Shown here: piece by piece, positions 1-4,603 of the stretch | How the letters are laid out: every line of letters starts with the position of its first letter | How positions within the stretch are numbered: position 1 is the first letter of the stretch | From: Lachnospiraceae bacterium | GTDB taxonomy: Bacteria; Bacillota; Clostridia; Lachnospirales; Lachnospiraceae | Direction of reading: 5' to 3' | Length of the DNA stretch: 5,293 bases | NCBI GenBank assembly: GCA_009774245.1 | Contig: VSNM01000166.1 | Span: forward strand, 1 to 5,293 | Translations under genes and position numbers: made by a program | Notes under the pieces: model-generated | The model's database searches: none | What the model was told of the DNA's origin: nothing | Seen by the model: only the letters and a program-made list of their open reading frames with translations

Positions 1-12
1 CAAATACAATAA

Positions 13-870
13 TTAATGCCCTAAAACAGTTGATTCAGCAACAAGGGTATCATTTATAAAGTTGTAAAGTCGTGTATATGTAGTAATATTGATTTCCTGT
101 CCAAAAAAGCCCTGTCGGACATTCTCTTTCCCCAAAACCTTTGCAAATTTAAGAAGCAGTGATCCGCTGCCACATGCTGGATCGTACACCTTATTTACAT
201 TTTTCTTTCCAAGTACTGTAATTCTTGTCAGAAGTTCCGATACTTCCTGTGGAGTATAATACTCTCCACCACTCTTTCCAGCATTAGATGCATACATACC
301 CATTAAATATTCATAAGCATCACCAAATGCATCAATGGTATTGTTCTGATAATCTCCCAATTTCATTTCAGCAACGCCATTCAGGAGTTTTACCAGTTTC
401 GCATTTCTCTTTTCTACTGTTCCACCAAGCTTGTTGCTGTTTACATCAAGGTCATCAAACAGACCTTTTAAGTCATCTTCACTGTCATGTCCTTGTGCAG
501 AACTTTCTATATTTCGGAACACCTTTTCAAGCGTTTCGTTCAAGTTCTCATCCTGTGGTGCTTTTTCCCTCACATTGCAGAACAGTTCACTCGGCAAAAT
601 AAAATACCCCTTTGTATCAACCAATTCCTCTCTTGCAGGCTCTGCATCACTATCAGAAAGATTAGCATAATCAAAATCGACATTCCCCGCCTCAATCTCT
701 CCAGCGTTTACATATCTGGCAAAATTTTCAGAAATATATCTGTAAAACAGCATACCTAACACATACTGTTTGAAATCCCATCCATCCACGCTTCCTCTAA
801 GTTCATTCGCCATATTCCATATGGTACGATGAAGTTCTTCTCTCTCTTGTTCCTTTTTGTTGTCGATCAT
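13..870 (-). pseudogene. hsdM: Truncated HsdM, type I restriction-modification DNA methyltransferase subunit (N-terminal half)
   Basis: Type I R-M M subunits bind S-adenosylmethionine and, with HsdS, methylate adenine at the recognition site. This 285-residue product has the HsdM N-terminal helical domain (ELHRTIWNMANELRGSVDGW, then YVLGMLFYRYISENF), the GGEYYTPQEVSELL segment (about residues 202-214) and the SAM-binding motif I DPACGSGSLLLKF (about 230-242). Family members are roughly 500 residues and continue through a catalytic NPPY/F motif, which is absent. Family-like sequence ends at EINITTY (about residue 265, near position 76). A short unrelated tail ending STVLGH follows, then TAA. 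I chose the ATG at 870 because a perfect AGGAGG lies 7 nt upstream; the ATG at 888 would place that site inside the gene. No hsdS or hsdR is visible. The gene keeps its own promoter and ribosome site, so a protein may be made, but without the catalytic motif it should not methylate. Family call is firm; the cause of truncation is inferred. Confidence 0.88.
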
Positions 871-877
871 TGGACAA

Positions 878-883
878 CCTCCT
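878..883 (-). promoter_or_regulatory. Ribosome binding site of hsdM
   Basis: The coding strand reads AGGAGG, a perfect Shine-Dalgarno match, 7 nt before the ATG at 870. It decides the start: the longer frame beginning at 888 would contain this site inside its first codons. Confidence 0.85.
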
Positions 884-902
884 TGCATAATTTTCCAAAT
901 TA

Positions 903-931
903 ATTTTACTACAAAATATCCAAATTGTCAT
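903..931 (-). promoter_or_regulatory. Candidate sigma-A promoter of hsdM
   Basis: On the minus strand ATGACA (926-931, one mismatch to TTGACA) and TAAAAT (903-908, one mismatch to TATAAT) are separated by exactly 17 nt. The site lies 32 nt upstream of the hsdM start codon in an A/T-rich gap after tnpV. This suggests hsdM is transcribed independently of the mob-tnpV genes. It is a consensus match by eye only. Confidence 0.55.
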
Positions 932-999
932 TTAAATACTTCTTAAAATTGCATAAAACTTACAAATGAGGTAGATACTCTCTGCCCCACTCTAACTTA

Positions 1000-1353
1000 T
1001 TATAATGTGTATATAATTTCCTCCATCACAATCTCTTCCGCCCTCGCCCTAATGCCATTCATTCTCTGCACCCAAAGCATCTGTTCGTGTGCCTTTAATT
1101 GCTCCGTCACTCCCTCCCTCTCCGCCATCTGCTCCACCAGCAAATCAAATCTTTCCTCTGCCTGTTCCTGTATCATCAGCAGATGCTTCTTTAATTCTCC
1201 CGATAACAGCAATCCCGAATAAATTCCTCTCCTATAATTTTTCAAATAAGACTTCCGCATCAATCCAAATTTCCTCAACTCCCCCTCCGGCTCTGGATCG
1301 GGAATTAAATTCGGTATCAAATAATCTTCACATTTCTCATAAGTTATGTTCAT
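1000..1353 (-). CDS. tnpV: TnpV, transposon-encoded protein of Tn4451-like mobilizable elements
   Basis: This 117-residue protein matches the TnpV family by eye. Characteristic stretches, in order, are MNITYEKCEDYLIPNL at the N terminus, GLMRKSYLKNYRRGIYSGLLLSGEL in the middle, and a C-terminal GVTEQLKA...MLWVQRMNGIRARAEEIV. TnpV is carried by Tn4451-type integrative mobilizable elements and many Clostridia transposons; I know of no established biochemical role. The protein is largely helical and charged, with no signal peptide or membrane segment. The start at 1353 is chosen because AGGAG lies 6 nt upstream and the family begins at MNITY. A longer frame back to 1398 would overlap the end of the relaxase gene. 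With this start it follows mobV after a 26-bp gap and is probably co-transcribed with it. It marks the region as mobile-element DNA. Confidence 0.85.
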   Translation of the reverse strand: MNITYEKCEDYLIPNLIPDPEPEGELRKFGLMRKSYLKNYRRGIYSGLLLSGELKKHLLMIQEQAEERFDLLVEQMAEREGVTEQLKAHEQMLWVQRMNGIRARAEEIVMEEIIYTL

Positions 1354-1359
1354 TTTCTG

Positions 1360-1364
1360 CTCCT
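1360..1364 (-). promoter_or_regulatory. Ribosome binding site of tnpV
   Basis: AGGAG, within a longer GAGAGGAG on the minus strand, lies 6 nt before the ATG at 1353. It supports this start over the upstream in-frame ATG at 1398. Confidence 0.75.
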
Positions 1365-1379
1365 CTCTTTCTATAAACT

Positions 1380-2741
1380 CTACATTTCCTGCTGCCACCG
1401 CTTATTTTTTTCAGGCAATGCCTGCTGATTTTTTCTATGACGGTTATGTTCAACCGCATCCAATTTTGCATCTTCCAGTTTTTGTTTCATCGTCTTTGGC
1501 GCAAGCGATTTTATAAATTCCACAAACGCCTCTCCAAGTCCTCTTGATGCTACAAACCTCTTTAGTTTTTCAACCTGATCTGTAAGCACAGCTATCTTTT
1601 TCTCCAGACCAGAAATTTTCTTCTCATACTTTTCCAAGAGATGATTTCTTGATACTGCCTTGCTGAAAGCATCCAGTATTTTATTCCAGTCACTTTTCTT
1701 TACTTTGACATATTCCTCACTGCCGAAAAGATTTGTCACTGGAACAGCAACACTTTTCATATTTTTTGTTTCTGCCGCCACTTCCTTTGAAATCATTCTA
1801 AATGTTTCCGCCCTCAAATCATGTTTCGCAAGAACCTCCTTCGCCGCTTTTTCTTTTTCCTCTGCTTCCTCAATCTGCTCTGTGAGTTTCTGTGCCTGTA
1901 AAACCAGCTCATTGTTTTGTACCTCCATTTCTTGCACCTGTCCACGAAGTTCTACTGTTTTCTGCGCAAGATCATCATTCTGCTGCTCAAGAGCCTCATT
2001 CCGCTTATCCAGCACCACCGCCTGTTGTTCCAACTCCTCCACTTCTCGCATTACGGCTTTATATTCCGACAATGACAGATTATCACGCTGTACACCGAGA
2101 ACTTCTATCTCAATCCCCTGCTCCCGGCACAGTTCTGTCAGATATTCCCTCTCTCGTTCCTGCCATGCGACAGTTTCATTCTGCTTTCTACTGACCGCTT
2201 TTGCAAATCCCATCTGCTGGAATGCCTTTGTCAGACTGTTGCGAGTCTTCATGCCATTTTTATATCCATGCGCTACCGGAATATAGTCTATATGCAGATG
2301 CGGTGTTGCCTCATCCAGATGCATCACACAGTTGAATAAATATAGATTCGGATTCCGTTCCTGAAAAGTCTTTGCATAGCGGTCTAAGACTTCTATCGCC
2401 GCTTTTGCCTCCTCTGTCAACACTCCGCTTTCGTCCGCAACCGGAGTATCTGTCTTTTTACCTATCTGTACAATATTTTCATAAAAAGCCTTTTCCTTAT
2501 TGCCGGAATTTTCTATCTCTTTCAAGTAATCTTCTTTCTGCCTGTCTTTACGCTTCTGCGCCGCATTATAATCCCGAAGTGCCTGTCCGAAGCATTTCTC
2601 ATATGCATCCCTCAATGATTCCTGTATGTAAATCCGGTTCCAAGCAGTTCTTTCCGGCACCACATTATTGCAGATAAAATCCCTGTTATTATGTGTAAGA
2701 TGCCCCTTCCCCTTTGGAAAAGAAATTGTTTTTGCCGCCAA
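1380..2741 (-). CDS. mobV: MobV-family relaxase (Pre/Mob plasmid recombination enzyme)
   Basis: MobV relaxases nick one strand at oriT and pilot it into a recipient, borrowing the mating apparatus of a co-resident conjugative element. The 453-residue product is full length. The N terminus (AAKTISFPKGKGHLTHNNR) carries the family's conserved HNNR at residues 17-20. The metal-binding motif HLDEATPHLHIDYIP is at 141-155, with H141, H148 and H150 as probable ligands and E144 nearby; the HxDE...PHxH form is diagnostic of MobV. Residues about 225-310 are rich in Glu, Gln and Leu and look like a long coiled coil, with a second charged helical stretch near 365-395; such regions serve dimerisation or DNA/membrane contacts in relatives. 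The start is TTG at 2741: no other start codon lies between it and the in-frame upstream stop, GAAAGAGAG precedes it by 7 nt, and the family N terminus begins there. A palindrome-rich putative oriT lies just upstream and tnpV just downstream. Confidence 0.95.
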   Translation of the reverse strand: MAAKTISFPKGKGHLTHNNRDFICNNVVPERTAWNRIYIQESLRDAYEKCFGQALRDYNAAQKRKDRQKEDYLKEIENSGNKEKAFYENIVQIGKKTDTPVADESGVLTEEAKAAIEVLDRYAKTFQERNPNLYLFNCVMHLDEATPHLHIDYIPVAHGYKNGMKTRNSLTKAFQQMGFAKAVSRKQNETVAWQEREREYLTELCREQGIEIEVLGVQRDNLSLSEYKAVMREVEELEQQAVVLDKRNEALEQQNDDLAQKTVELRGQVQEMEVQNNELVLQAQKLTEQIEEAEEKEKAAKEVLAKHDLRAETFRMISKEVAAETKNMKSVAVPVTNLFGSEEYVKVKKSDWNKILDAFSKAVSRNHLLEKYEKKISGLEKKIAVLTDQVEKLKRFVASRGLGEAFVEFIKSLAPKTMKQKLEDAKLDAVEHNRHRKNQQALPEKNKRWQQEM

Positions 2742-2748
2742 CGCATCA

Positions 2749-2757
2749 CTCTCTTTC
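2749..2757 (-). promoter_or_regulatory. Ribosome binding site for the TTG start of mobV
   Basis: The minus strand reads GAAAGAGAG, a moderate purine-rich Shine-Dalgarno sequence, 7 nt before TTG at 2741. A nearer out-of-frame ATG (2744-2746) is too close to this site and leads out of the MobV frame. The weak site plus TTG suggests low translation. Confidence 0.5.
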
Positions 2758-2768
2758 TCATATTTTTA

Positions 2769-2797
2769 TGTATACAGACTAACTACGGTTTTGTTAC
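2769..2797 (-). promoter_or_regulatory. Weak candidate promoter of mobV next to oriT
   Basis: On the minus strand TATACA (2769-2774) is a fair -10 element, 27 nt before the TTG start. The best -35 at 17 nt spacing is only TAACAA (2792-2797), which overlaps the inner edge of the first palindrome. A perfect TTGACA lies inside that palindrome, but its distance to TATACA is too long. If this is right, relaxase binding at the palindromes would repress its own gene, as seen in pMV158-type systems. This is inferred from consensus only. Confidence 0.3.
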
Positions 2798-2853
2798 TTT
2801 TGTCAAAAGTAACGCCTTATTACTTCTGACGCATACGCATCAGAAGTAAGGCG
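2793..2853 (-). other. oriT: Putative MobV origin of transfer (oriT) with nested inverted repeats
   Basis: Two adjacent palindromes stand 52 bp upstream of the relaxase gene. The first has perfect 10-bp arms, GTTACTTTTG (2793-2802) and CAAAAGTAAC (2804-2813). The second has perfect arms TTACTTCTGA (2820-2829) and TCAGAAGTAA (2840-2849), with a 10-nt loop and an extra CGCC/GGCG pairing (2813-2816 with 2850-2853) across a 3-nt bulge. The arms are related, so a third imperfect palindrome spans the junction: on the minus strand CAGAAGTAA, TAAGGCG, TTACTTTTG. This resembles the RSA/oriT layout of pMV158 and pUB110 relatives, where arms flank TAGTGTG/TTA. By analogy the nick would fall in GGCG/TTAC, between 2813 and 2812 on the minus strand. 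Position and layout are seen; the function and nick site are inferred. Confidence 0.6.
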
Positions 2854-2890
2854 CTCTCCGAGGGTATTCTGCCTGACGGCATCCGTGGTC

Positions 2891-2928
2891 TGCCGGAAAA
2901 ACCATCCGACAGACTGCTCATTCCGGCA
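2891..2928. repeat. Inverted repeat, 8-bp arms
   Basis: TGCCGGAA (2891-2898) and TTCCGGCA (2921-2928) are perfect inverted arms around a 22-nt loop. There is no T-run directly after either arm on the minus strand, so it is not a convincing terminator for the genes upstream. It lies on the far side of the putative oriT from mobV and may be an accessory transfer or replication structure. No function can be assigned. Confidence 0.4.
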
Positions 2929-2957
2929 AAATACAGCCGTCATTCATTTTGGGCAAC

Positions 2958-3021
2958 AGTACCGAATTTAAGTTTTTCGGTACCGTTCCATAGGCTTCCT
3001 TTTCGGAAATGAGTACCGAAT
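2958..3021. repeat. GTACCGAA repeat cluster after the parR-like gene
   Basis: GTACCGAA occurs at 2959-2966 and 3013-3020, with an inverted copy TTCGGTAC at 2976-2983. The first and the inverted copy form a perfect 8-bp stem with a 9-nt loop. The two direct copies share a longer context, AGTACCGAAT followed by T or A and TAA. A partial TTCGG lies at 3002-3006. The cluster begins within 20 bp of the stop codon at 3039. It could be a binding site array or an inefficient terminator; there is no good T-tract, so a binding role is as likely. Confidence 0.45.
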
Positions 3022-3038
3022 ATAAAATTGGGAACCGC

Positions 3039-3485
3039 CTATTCGCCCATTGCAAATGCAAACGCCATCATATCCTCGGACAATTCCGGCTCCTGCATCT
3101 GCTCCATTTCCTCCGCATCGCTTTTGTGCATAGGATCGTCTGCACTGGAACAAGAAGCAGGAACATATTCTATAAAGCCTCTACTGATTTGGTCTGTAAA
3201 AACTCCCTTCAATTCTTGGAGCATATCATAGAATTTTTGTTCCAATGCCCTGTCCAGCACTTCCTCAATAGCATCAACAGTCTGTTCTTTTAAGATAGCA
3301 GAGTCATCCTCCGTCTTATTCACCTCCTGTATTCCTCTGTCAAGAACCTCCACAAATGCATCAGAAAGTATCTTCCCATAAGAACCATCTTTTCGTGTAA
3401 TGCCCTGCAAATATTCCCAAGTCCTGCGCTGGTTTTCATCTTCCATACAGAATTTTATGTTGCTGCATTTATAAGCCTTTCTCAT
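3039..3485 (-). CDS. Putative ParR-like partition adaptor protein
   Basis: This 148-residue protein follows the ParM-like gene by 15 bp and is surely its operon partner. In ParMRC systems ParR is a small ribbon-helix-helix protein that binds centromere repeats and caps the ParM filament. The N terminus fits loosely: IKFCMEDENQRRTWEYLQGI followed by KDGSYGKILSDAFVEVLDR could be a short strand and two helices. The rest is helical and acidic, ending in a Glu/Met-rich low-complexity tail (EEMEQMQEPELSEDMMAF, about 125-142), of the kind expected to be flexible. I see no signal peptide or membrane segment. The ATG at 3485 is taken as start; its ribosome site is weak (TGGGG about 9 nt upstream), so translational coupling to the gene before it is likely. 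The next ATG, at residue 14, has no ribosome site. The assignment rests mainly on gene order and weak N-terminal resemblance. Confidence 0.6.
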   Translation of the reverse strand: MRKAYKCSNIKFCMEDENQRRTWEYLQGITRKDGSYGKILSDAFVEVLDRGIQEVNKTEDDSAILKEQTVDAIEEVLDRALEQKFYDMLQELKGVFTDQISRGFIEYVPASCSSADDPMHKSDAEEMEQMQEPELSEDMMAFAFAMGE

Positions 3486-3500
3486 TCCATAACCCCATTT

Positions 3501-4424
3501 CTACACTGCCTGTCTGCGCTGTTTCTGCATTGCAAGGTATTCATATCCTTTTGCATTTGCACAGATGTCCTCAATAAAAGTCACATTACCTTTTGAGGCA
3601 ATATCACTGTAATGTCTGAGCAGGCAGCCCCCGCCGCCAATCACATAGAGATGCACCAGATTTTCTTTATATCCATAATCAATTAAGCGCTTTGAAATAT
3701 TCTCTGCGTATCCTGCGGCAATGCGCTCTACAACCTTTGCAGTTGCATCAGCTCTGCCCTGTAATCCGTTTATCAGCATCGGCTCAATCATAACCTCCGG
3801 TATGCTTTCCCCTGCTGATTTTGACAGTTCTTTTTGTATTTCCTTCATACAGATCGAAACACCGAATTTGTCCGTCACAAGACTTTTCTCTAATGGTCTG
3901 CCGTCCACAATCTGCATCACGTTCATCGTGCCATTCCCGATATCCGCTATCATGTTAAATCCTTTCATTGAACCGGCGTTGCATACCGCCGCAAATCCCT
4001 GTGGAAACACTTCCACTCCGCACAGATGCACTCTGTAACTTTCTTTGCGGAATGAGAAAAATAATTCCTGCTCCTGCATCAGATATTTCTTAAAATCTGC
4101 CGCCTGACTTTTCGCCCAAGCAAGCGGAAGTCCAACTGCCAGTACCACTTTTGCTTCATGCAGACCTCGGAATTTCAGTTCTTCCGCCAATCCTGCCAAT
4201 GTGAGAATAAAAAAGTCCTGCGAATCTGTCTTGTTCCCCTGATAAATTAAGTGATTTTCCCCAATCACATAATGCTTATCCTTATACTTGATGTAATTCA
4301 CACTGACTATCGGTTCTTCCTCAAAGCATTCCACGCCTGTCCTAAATACCCTGTGTACTGTTTTAATATTGCCATAACCATGATCCAGTCCGATAATGAT
4401 TTTTGTGTTGTTATATTTCTGCAT
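3501..4424 (-). CDS. parM: ParM/StbA-like actin-family ATPase (plasmid segregation)
   Basis: The 307-residue protein is a ParM/StbA-like member of the actin/Hsp70 superfamily; such proteins polymerise with ATP and push plasmid copies apart. The nucleotide-binding signatures appear in order: phosphate-1 loop IIIGLDHGYGNIKTV (9-23, with D14 and K21), a VVLAVGLPLAW segment (93-103) typical of the family, phosphate-2 loop MIADIGNGTMNV (158-169, with D161), and an adenosine motif LYVIGGGGCLL (259-269). Its length is close to the usual 320 or so, so it looks complete. The start is the ATG at 4424, preceded by AGGAGGG with 8-nt spacing. It begins a two-gene operon with the ParR-like gene, downstream of a repeat array that is the likely centromere and operator. 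The paralogue group within ParM-like proteins cannot be fixed by eye, and polymerisation is inferred from family. Confidence 0.9.
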   Translation of the reverse strand: MQKYNNTKIIIGLDHGYGNIKTVHRVFRTGVECFEEEPIVSVNYIKYKDKHYVIGENHLIYQGNKTDSQDFFILTLAGLAEELKFRGLHEAKVVLAVGLPLAWAKSQAADFKKYLMQEQELFFSFRKESYRVHLCGVEVFPQGFAAVCNAGSMKGFNMIADIGNGTMNVMQIVDGRPLEKSLVTDKFGVSICMKEIQKELSKSAGESIPEVMIEPMLINGLQGRADATAKVVERIAAGYAENISKRLIDYGYKENLVHLYVIGGGGCLLRHYSDIASKGNVTFIEDICANAKGYEYLAMQKQRRQAV

Positions 4425-4432
4425 AATAAATG

Positions 4433-4439
4433 CCCTCCT
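4433..4439 (-). promoter_or_regulatory. Ribosome binding site of parM
   Basis: AGGAGGG on the minus strand lies 8 nt before the ATG at 4424. It is a strong site, in contrast with the weak one before the ParR-like gene, and fixes the parM start. Confidence 0.85.
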
Positions 4440-4460
4440 ATTATTGTTAATCTTATTATT

Positions 4461-4571
4461 GTGTTTTCAGTGTTTTCGGTTTACACCGTTTACAAATAGC
4501 GGAAAACCTTGATTTTCCTATATCCCGCTATAAACTCACCGTTTACAAAAATGTAAACGCGCCCTGTAAAC
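4461..4571. promoter_or_regulatory. parC: Candidate partition centromere/operator: GTTTACA repeat array with central hairpin
   Basis: The 179-bp gap between the VirE-like and parM genes holds an ordered repeat array. GTTTACA occurs at 4479-4485, 4488-4494 and 4541-4547; its complement TGTAAAC at 4552-4558 and 4565-4571. The copies at 4540-4547 and 4552-4559 form a perfect palindrome, CGTTTACA and TGTAAACG, around AAAA. On the left two GTGTTTTC units at 4461 and 4470 continue the same 9-bp phase, giving unit starts at 4461, 4470, 4479 and 4488. Between the two halves lies an inverted repeat (ATAGCGG 4496-4502, CCGCTAT 4525-4531) enclosing GGAAAA and TTTTCC. ParMRC centromeres are repeat arrays upstream of parM that also contain the promoter, so this is the natural candidate. 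The parM promoter must lie here, with TTTACA-like and TATAGC/GATATA-like hexamers in the array, but I cannot fix one. Replication iterons are the main alternative. Confidence 0.6.
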
Positions 4572-4603
4572 CGGATAAAAAAGAGTTTAAAGCATACTTC
4601 CAT

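Noticed and set aside
288..759. Overlapping plus-strand open frames opposite hsdM
   Set aside because: They are antisense to a gene with clear HsdM motifs, have no ribosome binding sites and encode Ser/Phe/His-rich sequence typical of reverse-complement shadows.
1007..2286. Plus-strand open frames opposite tnpV and mobV, including one of 208 codons
   Set aside because: The long one is Ser/Cys/Phe-rich and exactly antisense to the Glu/Lys/Gln-rich coiled coil of MobV, which produces such frames automatically.
2744..2764. Out-of-frame ATG codons just upstream of mobV as alternative start or small leader peptide
   Set aside because: The frame from the ATG at about 2764 gives a short Arg/Trp-rich peptide overlapping mobV without a ribosome site; the ATG at 2744-2746 is in that same frame and too close to the purine stretch.
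2793..2849. CRISPR-like repeat array
   Set aside because: The repeated units are two palindromes with different loops and no regular spacers; no cas genes are nearby.
2891..2983. Hairpins as Rho-independent terminators of the par operon
   Set aside because: Stems of 8 bp exist, but neither is followed by a T-tract on the minus strand, so they were recorded as repeats only.
2968..3153. Minus-strand 61-codon frame overlapping the end of the parR-like gene
   Set aside because: It lies in another frame of an accepted gene, has no ribosome site and has a Cys/Arg/Gly-rich composition without recognisable motifs.
3009..3293. Plus-strand frames opposite the parR-like gene
   Set aside because: Antisense shadows with no ribosome site or family resemblance.
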